From Membranipora membranacea (taxonomy: Eukaryota > Bryozoa > Gymnolaemata > Cheilostomatida > Membraniporidae), in NCBI GenBank assembly GCA_914767715.1, contig OU612068.1, forward strand, positions 186,001 through 250,000: DNA of 64,000 nucleotides. The letters run 5' to 3'. A model generated the notes under the pieces. It did no database searches and was not told the origin of the DNA. It saw only the letters and a list, made by a program, of their open reading frames with translations. Below, in pieces: positions 48,901-63,359 of the stretch. The translations under genes and the position numbers were made by a program. The first letter of the stretch is position 1, and every line of letters begins with the position of its first letter.

Positions 48901-49481
48901 AGAATTATTGATTGTGCTGCATGTGCCTGTCTCTTTTACCCGTGGTTAGAGCTGTATCTCTCTTACCTGTTGTAGAGCTGTATTGATTGTTGATTGTATT
49001 AGTTATGGGTTAATTCTACTTCTTGTCTTTCTCCATATGATTTACTTTCATTTCCATGAATCTAATGAGAATCATTATCCCTGTACTAAATATTGTGACA
49101 CCCCGCTCGGGTTTACATACAACACACTAGTTGTACGATGTTATGGCCTGGTTGATGGTTTTATTGTACACCTATCTGTTAGCACGCTAGCACGTTGTCC
49201 TTTATTTGTTGTGTTAGGCTAACGGTATGAGAGCTGTAAGTGATGCCCCTGATACTGATGTGTCCACTAGCGATAGTAAGTCTAACAGAGATTCTATGAG
49301 CGCCTCACCAGTCGTAACTCGAGATGAAGTTAAACACTCGGCCGCCGCCTCCTCATCAGCTGAAGGTGATGAGAGTGATAGAACTACTGATATATCTGAA
49401 GATGATTCTATTCTTAACTCCACCGCCAACTCCACCGCCAACTGCACCACTAACTGGGATGATAATGATGATGTGGAATGA
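45962..49481 (+). CDS. PLIN: Perilipin (PAT-family lipid-droplet protein)
   Basis: Coats cytosolic lipid droplets and controls lipase access. Exons 45962-46187, 46543-46628, 47068-47268, 47625-47777, 48121-48243, 48424-48714, 49218-49481: 447 aa in this form. The N-terminal PAT domain is clear: VISRVSNYPLVKDTWSKV, then GGVAETSASLAYMASQPVLD, followed by LNKLESLEEKYPVIVKPTEE. Exons 3-5 encode amphipathic 11-mer-type helices (DAVKSYSTTKLEEAKNYS and similar), the lipid-binding region. Exon 6 encodes the four-helix-bundle-like C-terminal part with QLRERLTFLEE and LQAAPLQWL. The last exon in this form is a Ser/Asp-rich acidic tail. Start: ATG at 45962 follows the acceptor directly in a weak context; ATG 45995 (gagATGG) has a better context and would remove 11 residues. 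Family is firm; which vertebrate paralogue is closest cannot be told. Confidence 0.88.
48745..48788. repeat. 13-bp hairpin in perilipin intron 6
   Basis: GAGTTACCCTCTC and GAGAGGGTAACTC form an exact stem with an 18-base loop, starting 30 bases after the exon 6 donor. Confidence 0.8.
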
Positions 49482-49679
49482 ACTCCTCCTGATCCCTCTG
49501 ATTAGATTTATGATTAATCTTTCTTAGCTTGCGGCTTTTAACTTTCCATACAATCTTATATTCTATGATGCGTTTGACTTGATTTACTGTTGTATTTTTC
49601 CCTCTATTATATGGATAGATGCACACTAGTAGTGAACCCTCCTGTCTTTTTCATTTTGTAATGGTGATAATTTTTACAG

Positions 49680-49787
49680 GCTGTTGATATCCGAGTGGAC
49701 ACTCTGGGAATGATTGAGCCTCCTGAATATACCTACGGGTGGACAGCTGGCTTCCCCTCCCACACTAACGGCCACAGCAGAACTTAG
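49680..49787 (+). other. PLIN: Alternative terminal coding exon of perilipin
   Basis: After 'tttttacag' the frame reads AVDIRVDTLGMIEPPEY, TYGWTAGFPSH and a TAG at 49785-49787. A perfect donor GTAAGT at 49236 would turn exon 7 into an 18-base microexon (49218-49235, ANGMRA) joined in phase to this exon, giving 401 aa with a Tyr/Trp-containing C-terminus instead of the acidic tail. Exon 6 could also join it directly in frame. Needs transcript evidence. Confidence 0.6.
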
Positions 49788-50841
49788 ACTCCGTCATATT
49801 CTCGGTTTTCACTGTCTGTCCCCAGTTTCCCACTTTTGTGTTAAATTAAATATAAAATCTTCTTAAATATATCATTTTAAGAATCAACACATTTAATAAT
49901 TATTGTGAAGTTTTATGCAGATAGCTCTTGTGACAAACATAAGATGTGAAATCAAACTCTGTTATTTTATCTTCATCATTGTCAAAATAATGTTTTAAAT
50001 TTGTTGTTTTTTTATGCACATTGTCGTTCTGTTCATTAAATCTTAAAGCAAGCTTTAACCGAGGTGTAGTTAATTCTGATTAGTCCATTCTGCCGATTAC
50101 AGTGGATGTAATGTGGCCTTTCTTCATATGAGCAATATTAGTGATAGGTAAATATGATAAAGATAATGGTCTCGCAGAGAGCATACTTTTAAACATGACT
50201 GGTGAAATGCTTCCTGATAGGACAACTACTAACCACACAAAAAAAGCGCTGACCGTGTCCATCATATGAAGTACTGTATATTATTATAATAGAGAATATA
50301 GTCAGCGTCACTGATCACTGATTAAATCTTATCTAGCCCTCTAGACATGCCAACTGAGGCGTAATATTATATATGTAGTTCAAGTGTATGATCATTTTTT
50401 ATGATTATGATCATATTACATATCAGCTGACATGAATCAAGTCCTACTAAATTGGCTAGTGGTGAAATGCATCATTTGATTTTATTTGCTTTGATATTCA
50501 TATTCCCATCGGCTCAATCAATATGCTGTATGTATACAAGACATGAAACACAAGTTGAGTTGAGGTGATAAAAATTATGAGTATACAGATATCCTTGTTT
50601 TGCATAAAGAGATTTGTCACAGATGGAAATTGGTTTCTCACAAAAACAACTAAAAGAAAGGTTTGGACAAATGGATAAAAAAATTTATTCATCGACTGGA
50701 AATTATGAAGATAAGTAGGTGGTTTGTTTTAGATAAGTTTTGTTGGGGATACTTAATAGCAAAGATCTGCCATCTCAGCATTTTTAGAGAGTTATCTTCT
50801 ACTGTTTAAAGAGGAGGCAATCCTAGTTACTAGTTCAAATG
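49788..50841. other. Convergent intergenic region, perilipin / alpha-tubulin 1
   Basis: AT-rich, about 1.05 kb between convergent stops. Contains the candidate tubulin polyA signal (AATAAA on -, 50684-50689). No gene seen. Confidence 0.5.
50684..50689 (-). terminator. Candidate polyA signal, alpha-tubulin 1
   Basis: AATAAA on the - strand about 155 bases after the stop at 50842. Confidence 0.5.
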
Positions 50842-53187
<2,346 letters not shown>

Positions 53188-55236
53188 GATGGAAATAATA
53201 CCAGATTTTAACAGCTGGAGCAAGAAAGCATAAGAAGATAACCCGCTCTGTCACTCAGTCAATGAGATCAGCAGGCGTAATAAGCCCACATACAGACTCT
53301 GAACGACTTTTATATCTGTTAGGCGTCGTCTATGGTTATTGTCTGGAAACCCGGCAACGTAGTCAATAAACAGCGAAATTAAGAATTAAATATGAGGCTA
53401 TCATGAAATGTTTACAAATTCTGTAAGAAATCTGTGCTTTCCAGGTAGAGCTTTGACCAATTATATAATCTATGCCTGACAATTATAAATAGTTGATAGT
53501 TTACAGGGAGCACGCAACCATTGTCATTCCTTTACTCTGATGCGCTGTCTGTACTTTGATTTTAATGGGTTAACTATTATTGCCACTCTTTAAAAATTCA
53601 AACTGAACCACTGCTCTGTATTATTCTTTATTCTTTGGCAAGTTGAGAGAATAGGAACCTGATGTTTGCCCTAATTGAATTCAATTAAAAATCTTCATAT
53701 TTGCCCAAAGTTTAAATGATTATGCAAAAAAAGTGGTGAATATATCTGTCGAACACTTTGTGTATTGTATGTTGTACAAGCAAACGACGCCCTTGCTTGA
53801 TATGTATTATAGATAGATCAAAAGATCGAGCCGCACAGATTCTCAATGAGCGGTGACGTTATTGGAAACGAGACTAGCACAAGTTTTTAGGTGTCGTGAT
53901 TGACAACAATCTGACATTCAAACAACACGTTGATCACCTCGTGAAAAAGACTAGACCAATAATATATACACTGATAGACCTCAAACGATCTGGAATGCCT
54001 ATCAGTGCACTGAAACATTTTTACATAGCATGCATCCGTCCCATTCTCCTGTATGCTTCTCCCTCCTGGTATTCCATGCTCTCTCAGCAACAAAGAATGA
54101 GGATCCTGCGTGTAGAAAATTTGGTACTCAAGGTTCTTGATCCGTGTGGTCTCGATTACAATAACCGAACAGCGAACATTGAGATACAACAAGTGCTTGA
54201 TCTCCTCAACCAGTCGAGCCAAGAGTACATGTGTAATATAGAAAATAACACAGAGCACTGCCTTAATGGTGTGATGGCAAGTTACAAACCAACAACTGCT
54301 CCTCGAAGGTCAACTCGACTGGCCCAGAAACCAAGACCAAGGGCACGCACCGCACTGAGGGCAAACTCTCCATTTTTATGTTACATGTGAGCTTTTGTTT
54401 CTCTTTTTAATTTCAATATGCAAAATAGTGCAAACTTTTTTCGCATTTTTCTGATTGAAGATCATTGGTAGATTTTTTGATTTTATTATCAAAAGATTTG
54501 TGATCAATAAATAAAGCCCGATATATATATAATATACGAATTTCTAGGATCTGATACATTGCTCTAAATAGATGAATCTTATTCTACTACTGTAAGCATC
54601 AACAGAATAGCAATACAGTTAACTTTTTTTTTTCACGAAAGAAGCCAGGTAACTGCTGCTCTAAACTGAAAAATGCTAATATCATTACTGATTTATGTAT
54701 GACACCAAATTCTCCATGACAGTAGTAAGAAAAGAAACTATCATAACATCCAGCAACCAACAACCAAAATTATGGAAAGCCGTGATTTTAGCCAATTATT
54801 TTGTCTCACAGTATAATGATGTTCACAACAACACAAGGCCATGTGCTTAGAATTGATGAGAAAAAGACTAGCTTTATTTTAATGGTTGCTTTATAACTGA
54901 CAGAATATGTCAGTGCTTGATAGATTACACCGTCATCCAACCACAAGCCTTATACTTACTTATATATACACTCCACGTGGTCTCCACACATGAGCGCATT
55001 CAATACTGATCATCATGACTAAGTTACTGTGCGCCTGTGTTTGATTTGATAGCAGCTTATGATGATAATATAACCACCGCCTTCCCGCTTATATTTATAT
55101 CAGGTCATTAGCTATCAGCTTCATTTACTTGCTGCACTCCTAACCAAGTGGCTGCAAGTGATACCGAGTTCTACTCTACACATCACTGTAACTGTATATA
55201 CTGTTCTTATTCTGTACAGAAACTACGCAAACAATC
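53188..55236. other. Divergent intergenic region between alpha-tubulins 1 and 2
   Basis: About 2.05 kb holding both promoters in principle, and interrupted by a non-LTR retrotransposon fragment (53833-54400). No tubulin promoter element was recognised. Confidence 0.5.
53833..54400 (+). pseudogene. 3' end of a non-LTR retrotransposon ORF2
   Basis: The frame at 53896-54390 reads FLGVVIDNNLTFKQHV just after a stop, then LKHFYIACIRPILLYASPSW, the C-terminal segment found after the reverse-transcriptase palm and thumb in CR1/Jockey-type elements. A basic tail (RRSTRLAQKPRPRARTALR) follows before the stop at 54388-54390. The upstream RT and endonuclease are missing: a 5'-truncated insertion. About 165 codons remain open, so it is relatively young. 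Confidence 0.8.
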
Positions 55237-58200
55237 ATGGTAGGTGGGTGGTCTTTCTACTGTATAATATCCAGATATTCTATTGAGTTCTAATGTGTGT
55301 CGCTGCTTCCATTTTACTGATGATCTAATTAGCGATTCAAATCGATTTGAGCGACAGACGCTTTACCCAATGAGGGAGTTCATTGCTTTACCATCTCTAA
55401 CATACCTTCTGTACAAGATCGATAGCTGCAGCCAATATTGGCCTGTTACCATAACACTGATGGGCGAAAAAAGTCATGAAAACTTAGTTTAATGGAGAGT
55501 CTTCCTCTTCATTGCCGCCATTTTGTATTTGTATTTTCTCACATTGCATATATATGTTATATTTTGACAGCGAGAGGTAATTTCTATCCATGTGGGTCAG
55601 GCCGGAGTACAGATGGGTAACTCATGCTGGGAGCTCTACTGCCTAGAACATGGAATTCAGCCAGATGGTCAGATGCCTTCAGATAAAACTATCGGTGTGG
55701 CTAACGACTCATTTAATACTTTCTTCAGTGAGACAGGATCAGGACATCACACACCCAGAGCCATATTCGTTGATCTAGAGCCCACTGTAGTCGGTAAGAT
55801 ATAACCTTAAATAGTACTAGAGCAAGCTGTGATTTATTGGGTTTGAGTAACAGGCAGTAGTGTATAGGCAGGTCGGGTTAGGTGATGACGGCCCGCCCGC
55901 GGGTAGGATAAATGGTGGTGGATGCTATACTCGGGTCATAATCAAGGTTTGCAGGAATACTGATAACACATGTGACACTAAGGTGACCACGCTGTGATAG
56001 TTTGATTGTGTTTTATGTACTGTTTCCATGATCGTATATCAACATATATGACACCCAAGCATTTCTTAGCTACCCACAAGGTATAGTTATTCCATCATGT
56101 GTTGATCATGCTGACTCGTATTCGGTATGACGTCCGTCTCTGAGGATCAGATTGTTGGCGGCCATTTTAATTGTTTTACCACCTGTTCTCTTGAGTTCCT
56201 GGATCAAATCTACCTCAAACTAAAGCTAGCTAAATACTAAGTGACTATTTGGTCTATCTTCACTGTAAGCTGACACCAGGATGCTCCCATCCATTTTCTC
56301 GCACTCTATCTTTACTCTCATCATTAATTACAACACTGAGGAACATAAGCATGTTTTTATTTGTAACTAATTTACAGATTTATGTTATAATTACATACCC
56401 TAGTTAACTAATCATCACAAGGGCTTTATTATTCCAAGCAAAATTCTGTCTGCTGGTAATTATCTCTCTTATTAGGATGGTATGGGTAGCATTATGCCAA
56501 ATTAGCAAACGCTTTCATGGTGGTGGCGTGTGAGAAGGATCTGAGAGCCCTCATACGCCCCCTCCTTCCCCCATCTGATGCCGCTTGTGTCTTCTGACTT
56601 ATTTGGGTAGCTCCACTTGGGTAGCTAACTTGATGCAGTACAACTCAATGTATGCTGCAACTCCTGAAGCCACATGTTTATCTCACAGATAAATAATCTG
56701 TAGATAAGTTAACCAGTAAGCATTAGTTAGTATCCCAATTCTTCTTCATGACAAATTTTGCCAACACGGAGAGAGGCGGACAATGATTGATTGTATGTAT
56801 TGTATGATCTTACACAATGATGACTCAGAAGAATTAGATTGGCTTCTCTGAACAAAAAGGTTGAATGCTATCATACCATCATAAAATTAGGAAATCATCA
56901 TAACAACATTACATACCAGACATTAAATCACCATCAATAACAGAGACTACTAGTATTATAACCACTCAAGAAAACACCAGCTTCCACACCACAAAAGCTG
57001 CTTCTATTTGACAGTCATTATTTTACAAACCTGACAAGGCTGGTATATGATCTTGATGCCAGCATCACTCTGGTGTCAAGCTATTATAAGTTCACTGTGA
57101 TAGATTATTTGTTGAATCTAAAATAATAAGGGATGTGGTGAAAAATTCCTGGGTGTCATTTTGTTCATCGTTAGCCTGTGTCAGTCTGTGTGAGAAATAA
57201 GATAGGATACTGTATCTTAGGGCCGACTATACTACTATATACTTTATCTGCTCTGTCACTGTGCTTATAATACAATAGAGAGATAGGAGATTATACAGCC
57301 TTATCTCTGTTTGCACATATTCTATAGATGAGTATTTCTCTCCCTCTCTTGAGTCCGGCCATGTTTGATTACTGCTGTATATAGGGCTAAAGGTCCTTCA
57401 ATTATCCCTCTGACCTAGATAAGATTACAAGTGAATGCTTAGATCCCAAAATAAGTCCACCTGGTGGCCATTTTATCCTGATAAATAATAGCTGGTAAAT
57501 TTAAAAACCTCAAATAAATGTGGCGACATGTGCAGCTGCTTGGTGTGACCCTGCCTTCTATTTGTGTTACAGATGAGATAAGGACAGGTTCATACAGATC
57601 TCTGTTCCATCCGGAGCAGATGATCACCGGTAAGGAAGATGCAGCTAACAACTACGCGAGAGGTCACTACACAGTGGGTAAGGAGCTCGTCGACAAGGTG
57701 CTCGATCGCATCAGGAAACTGGCCGATAACTGCTCTGGTCTGCAGGGATTCCTCATGTTCAGATCATTCGGAGGAGGTACTGGTTCTGGATTCTCTGCCC
57801 TCCTCATGGAAAGGCTCAGCGTAGATTACGGTAAGAAAGCTAAACTTGAGTTCTCTGTCTACCCAGCCCCTCAGATATCCACAGCTGTAGTAGAGCCTTA
57901 CAACTCGATCCTCACCACTCACACCACACTGGAGCACACCGACTGCGCCTTCATGGTAGATAACGAGGCTATCTATGATATATGCAAAAGAAATCTTGGA
58001 GTTGATCGTCCATCCTACACAAACCTTAACAGACTGATAGCTCAGGTTGTCTCTTCAGTGACAGCCTCCCTCAGATTTGATGGAGCACTCAATGTAGATC
58101 TCACAGAGTTCCAGACTAATCTTGTACCCTACCCCCGAATCCACTTCCCTCTGGCCACTTATGCTCCCATCATTTCCGCGGAGAAAGCTTACCATGAGCA

Positions 58201-58702
58201 GCTTAATGTGGCAGAGATCACCACCTCCTGTTTCGAGCCAGCCAATCAGATGGTTAAGTGTGATCCTCGCCACGGAAAGTACATGGCCTGCTGTCTACTC
58301 TTCAGAGGAGACGTTGTGCCTAAAGATGTCAATCAAGCCATCGCCACCATCAAAACAAAGAGAACCATTCAGTTTGTTGACTGGTGTCCTACAGGGTTCA
58401 AGGTTGGCATCAACTATCAGCCTCCAGCAGTTGTTCCTGGTGGAGACTTAGCCAAGGTTCAGAGAGCGGTCTGCATGCTGAGTAACACAACAGCCATCGC
58501 AGAAGCCTGGGCTCGTCTAGATCACAAGTTTGATCTGATGTATGCAAAGAGAGCTTTTGTTCACTGGTATGTAGGAGAGGGAATGGAGGAAGGAGAATTC
58601 TCTGAGGCAAGGGAAGACATGGCCGCCCTGGAGAAGGATTACGAGGAGGTCGGAGTCGACTCCGCAGATTTAGATGAACAGGACGAAGAGGAGGAATATT
58701 AA
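55237..58702 (+). CDS. TUBA: Alpha-tubulin 2 (divergent)
   Basis: Exons 55237-55239 (ATG|gtaggt), 55571-55793 and 57573-58702; 451 aa. Intron positions match the other two genes. N-terminus MREV rather than MREC. Lys40 kept ([10 protein letters not shown]). The M-loop side and GTP loop are intact (GGGTGSG), but the residue normally His139 is Arg (LMFRSFGGG where the family has FHSFGGG), and T-to-A/S changes follow (GFSALL). The segment after Lys40 is unusual ([11 protein letters not shown]). C-terminus DEQDEEEEY, again ending in Tyr. The exon 3 coding sequence is about as conserved as a functional tubulin, with no frame damage. A 1.8-kb second intron shows nothing recognisable beyond AT-rich sequence. 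Confidence 0.95.
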
Positions 58703-58926
58703 GAGTTATCTCTTCTCTTGTCATGGAGGGACAAACCTTCATTTTATGACACTTGCTTATTATTTCCCATACCATGAAGAGATATCATGATGGCTTTTTA
58801 GCTTTTCTATTAAAACCGTGCACTACATTGTTATGCAATGGCCTATAACATATTTTACTTTTACAATGTACAGTACTAGTATCAAATCTTGTTTGTCACA
58901 AGGTTCTCAAAGTTCTTGAATGCAAA

Positions 58927-58932
58927 AATAAA
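58927..58932 (+). terminator. Candidate polyA signal, alpha-tubulin 2
   Basis: AATAAA about 225 bases after the stop codon. Confidence 0.5.
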
Positions 58933-59181
58933 ATGGAAATCCACGGATGAGTCTGTGTTGTTTCTCTATCAGCAGCTGGTAACGTGCATTTTAAAAAAAA
59001 AATACAATTCAAATTTGTCGTAGCTGCAAAACAACAAGGTCATGGATATTGCGGTTGCACAGTAAAATACTTTTAGCTAAAACTTTTCCATCGAGAGTAA
59101 TCTTACACCGACTGTGCTCCCTCCATGGGAATATTTGACTGATTTGATCAAGTTGTAATATTACTCTTTATGTGAATGGAG

Positions 59182-59400
59182 TAGGTGGCTCAGTTGGTTA
59201 GAGCAAGTGTTGACTCTGGTGGGTTCTAACCCCACTGTGGTCCTTCTTCTACTGGGGATTGGTTGGCCCCCAGGTGTGCTCCGACCTGCCTGGAAACAGT
59301 GAGCTATTGCGGCCTCGCCAATAAGGTACTAATATTTCACCGCCCATGCCTCGGGATGGGCGAGTGATAAGACACCGGATTTTGATCTTTTAATTTTAAG
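59182..59400 (+). mobile_element. tRNA-derived SINE
   Basis: Box A TGGCTCAGTTGGTTAGAGC and box B GGTTCTAACCC are spaced as in a tRNA gene (about 30 bases apart), but the head does not close into a cloverleaf with an acceptor stem. It is followed by about 150 bases of unrelated, GC-richer body. This is the usual head-body design of tRNA SINEs. The box-A-like segment also appears in the foldback arms at 14031 and 16840. Confidence 0.75.
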
Positions 59401-60681
59401 ATCTATCACTTACGATTCAACAACAGCTTTCCTCAGCAGAGATTTGGGTTATATTAAACAAATAGCATGCGTGGTTCAAGCAAACATGTGAAAATTCACC
59501 TGAAATATTGTGTACCTTGTACATCGCCTATCCCCATAGCCTTCCACTGTAAAACATCATGACTAAAATAAGCAACCTGGGAACTCAATATCAAAACTAT
59601 TGAGGCACTCCATGGGTATGATGTCAATTAACGTCTTCAATTAATGTCCTAATTCAGTGATAAATTTGAATAAGAAGGATGATGAGTAATTATTTACGTC
59701 AAAACCAACTTTAGATCATATCAGTGAATTTGTAATTCCATGTGGTAGATAATTAACCATCTATTAAGAATTTGAATATTGGTAATAGAAAACAGAGGAG
59801 CATCAATTAGACCAAGGAGTTAAATTAAATAACTCCTTGATTAGACATAAGGTGCAGCAGTGAGCAGTGCTTGTTGATCTGTACTAAGTTACCCTCCTGA
59901 AGCAGTCTCGTACTCGGGACACTCCCGGAGTCTCCGTACACAGCCTCGTACACAGCCTTGTACCCAGGACAGTCCTTATACAGGAATAAGGTGTGAAAGT
60001 GATTCAGTTCAGGTAAAGATAGACACGGTCTCATGAGTTCCTTAATGTTTTCAAATATAGTTCTTAACCTTGTAAAAAATTCTAATAAAGAATATACATG
60101 TCAGCTTGTGCTGAACCAAAAATAGAATATCACAATCAGAATGAGAGCCGGCGCTCGGAGAACAACTTAGCTGATCAGTCAGTCCGTGTATCTATAGTAC
60201 ACTGCTCTGCTAATATATAATGTATGCTTTGATACAGTTAAAGTTGCTGACAGTGAAGTCGGCCATAAGATGTCTCACTGTAAAAAGCCATGGCTCCTTT
60301 CATCACCTGCAGTAATATTGCAAGATTGTTGTGAATGTCATCCATCTACAAAAAATCTCTACATGTCTCTAAGTTATGTGAGGTTGGCATTTTTGCACCC
60401 ATGTAACTTTGTTATCAGCCGGTCACATTGTTCTCCTATTATCAATCCTTTCTAAAGCAATCAGTGACTGATTGCTCAATAGGCTTGGTGATGAGATGAC
60501 ACATTGCATAGATCATGTATGTAACAGAACTACTCTGATATATAAACTAACATACACTGACAGGCATCTCATTACTTTCCTAGGACTCTGACAGGCACAT
60601 AACAGCCGTACTTAGAGATTCTCTGAGCTATTCAACATCTGATACTCATACCGATACTTTGCGTCAGCACCCAACGTCATC

Positions 60682-63080
60682 ATGGTGAGTTAGATAAACA
60701 TCACGTTTTTAAAAGGGGTAACTATCGATAGCTGCATGTTCAGTTCAGGGAACACCAGAGAGCTGGGGACACAATGGAGAACACTCAACAATTTCCGTAC
60801 AAGAAGTGGATTTTAAGTGGCTGCAACTACGGAATGTTATGAATTTTAATTGCCCTTGTATATATATCAGCTCAGGATTGTTGATTGCTCCCACATTTTT
60901 CAGCTGTCTGTCATTCTGAGTTATTTTCAATATCATAATGGGCCTGATAGTGTCACTTTGAGGTTGACTTGGATTATATTTTGTTGCCCCATTTCTCTGA
61001 TGACTTTGAAACAGGAAGTCAATGTCCTGGCTGGTGGCTCCCACCAAAACCCACCTCAACCTAGCCTTGATCAAGCGGCCATGACATTCACGGGTTTCAC
61101 CCGTGGCCGCTTGATCAAGGCTAACCCCAACCCACTCCAACAGTTGGCTGATTTTACTGTTCATGGACTGGTTCTAACGATCCTATGTATACATTTATTA
61201 AGCTAATCTGTAAATAAACTTGTGTAACATTTGCACCGCATTATTTATGTAACTATTTGATAGTATGTATGTCGCTTATTTTTTACCTGTTCTATTGACA
61301 GAGAGAAATAATCAGCGTACATGTGGGTCAGGCCGGAGTTCAGATGGGCAATGCATGCTGGGAGCTCTACTGCCTAGAACATGGAATACAGCCAGATGGT
61401 CAGATGCCTTCAGATGTTACTCCTGGTCAAGAAAACGCCTCATTCAATGCATTCTTCAGTGAGACAGGTGCAGGCAAGCACGTCCCCCGAGCTGTGTTCG
61501 TAGATCTAGAGCCAACGGTTGTGGGTAAGTTCATCATATTGTAATCTAGAGTTAGACCAAGTTTTAGGCAGCTTTTTATTAAAATTGAAGGTTTAAAAAG
61601 TTAAATAGCTACCAGCATTGCCAAAATTGTCTTATACCCAGAGATCTCAGCCAACACAGGAGTTGTTCTCTCTTTATATAAGATAGCATAACACTTAACC
61701 ACCAAATAATTCACAACCACAAAACATGAAAAATGTATAATGGTGGGACGCGTATGGTTGAGACATAGACTTAATAAGTCTTATTAAGTCTATGGGTTGA
61801 GCATAGTTCTGTTTATTTAATACATGTGTGTGACCACGTTGAATATTAATGTAAACTTTAATGTGATGGAGCTTTTTCTTAGAACCATTTGCTTAGATAG
61901 CTACATTGATGCTGAATGTGAATAGTATCAACAGAAGCATTTTTTGTTTTCAGATGAAATCCGGACAGGGACCTACAGACAACTTTTCCATCCAGAGCAG
62001 ATGATAACTGGAATGGAAGACGCTGCTAATAACTACGCGAGAGGTCACTACACAGTGGGAAAGGAGCTCGTCGATAATGTGCTAGACAGGATCAGGAGAC
62101 TCTCTGACATGTGTTCTGGTCTGCAGGGATTCCTCATCTTTCATTCCTTTGGAGGAGGTACTGGATCTGGGTTCACCTCGCTTCTCATGGAACGGCTCAG
62201 TGTAGATTACGGTAAGAAGGCCAAATTGGAGTTCTCTATCTACCCAGCCCCGCAGATCTCTACAGCCGTAGTCGAGCCCTACAACTCCATCCTCACCACC
62301 CACACCACCCTGGAGCACTCTGACTGTTCCTTCATGGTCGACAATGAAGCTATCTACGACATTTGTAAGAAGAATTTAGGTATCGAGCGTCCAAGCTACA
62401 CCAACCTCAATCGTTTGATCGCTCAAACTGTTTCGTCGACCTCAGCCTCACTAAGATTTGACGGAGCCCTGAATGTGGATCTGAACGAGTTCCAAACTAA
62501 TTTAGTCCCCTACCCCAGAATTCACTTTCCCCTCATTACCTACGCCCCTATCGTCTCTGCTGAGAAGGCCTTTCATGAGCAGATGACAGTCTCTGAGATC
62601 ACCAACGCTTGTTTTGAGAGGGAAAACCAGATGGTGAAATGTGATCCACGTCACGGTAAATACATGGCCTGCTGTCTACTCTTTAGGGGAGATGTGGTAC
62701 CCAAAGATGTAAATGCTGCTATAGCCACCATCAAAACAAAGAGATCTATTCAGTTTGTTGATTGGTGCCCGACTGGATTCAAAGTTGGGATTAATTACCA
62801 GCCACCCAGCGTCGTACCGGGGAGTGACACAGCCAAGGTTTCGAGAGCCGTCTGCATGCTGAGTAACACGACGGCCATCGCAGAGGCCTGGGCTCGTCTA
62901 GATCACAAGTTTGATCTGATGTATGCAAAGAGAGCTTTTGTTCACTGGTATGTAGGTGAGGGTATGGAGGAGGGAGAATTCTCCGAGGCGAGAGAAGACA
63001 TGGCCGCCCTAGAGAAGGATTACGAGGAGGTCGGAACAGATAGTCAGGAATTAGATGATGAAGATGAGGATGAATACTAA
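60682..63080 (+). CDS. TUBA: Alpha-tubulin 3, lacks Lys40
   Basis: Exons 60682-60684 (ATG|gtgagt), 61302-61524 and 61954-63080; 450 aa. N-terminus MREI. The lumenal loop reads [14 protein letters not shown], so the residue at position 40 is Val, not Lys: the alpha-TAT1 acetylation site is absent. The GTP loop GGGTGSG and the Glu254 region (VDLNEFQTN) are intact. C-terminus DDEDEDEY with terminal Tyr. Other departures from the family: [20 protein letters not shown] and a [11 protein letters not shown] segment. No frame damage; the substitutions are conservative enough for a working tubulin. Possibly a cell-type-specific isoform (inference). Confidence 0.95.
61062..61123. repeat. 20-bp perfect hairpin with nested stem, tubulin 3 intron 1
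   Basis: TAGCCTTGATCAAGCGGCCA (61062-61081) pairs exactly with 61104-61123. Inside the loop, CACGGGT and ACCCGTG form a second stem. Strongest small hairpin in the window. Confidence 0.9.
61764..61794. repeat. 31-bp palindrome, tubulin 3 intron 2
   Basis: CATAGACTTAATAA, a single central G, and TTATTAAGTCTATG with an intervening TC; a nearly perfect palindrome. Confidence 0.8.
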
Positions 63081-63256
63081 GCCATAACTTAATATAATAA
63101 TAATATAATAATAATAATAATATAATAATAATAATTATATAATTATTATGGTCTACTTCAAATTTTTTTAATGGTTACTACCTTTTTATTTATTATGTGT
63201 GATATAATAATTAGCGATGTCTTATTCCGCTTAATATTTTTCATATTTGAATGTAA

Positions 63257-63262
63257 AATAAA
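63257..63262 (+). terminator. Candidate polyA signal, alpha-tubulin 3
   Basis: AATAAA about 180 bases after the stop codon, beyond an (AAT)n microsatellite at 63090-63140. Confidence 0.5.
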
Positions 63263-63359
63263 GATAATACAGATATTGTAAAATCAAAAAGGTTTTTGCT
63301 AACTCTTATTCTCATAGCGGTTAAAACCAGATGTTTGACAAAATTAGGAGGTCTTTCTT

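Larger units (their letters stand above)
58703..60681. other. Intergenic, alpha-tubulin 2 to 3
   Basis: Contains the polyA signal of alpha-tubulin 2, a tRNA-derived SINE and AT-rich sequence. No gene supported; a - strand ORF near 59825-60034 has no recognised content. Confidence 0.5.

Noticed and set aside
59182-59260. Functional tRNA gene
   Set aside because: Boxes A and B are good, but no acceptor stem closes and a non-tRNA body follows; called a SINE.
60850-61206. 118-codon ORF in tubulin 3 intron 1
   Set aside because: Crosses the 61062-61123 hairpin, has no family match, and lies within an intron.
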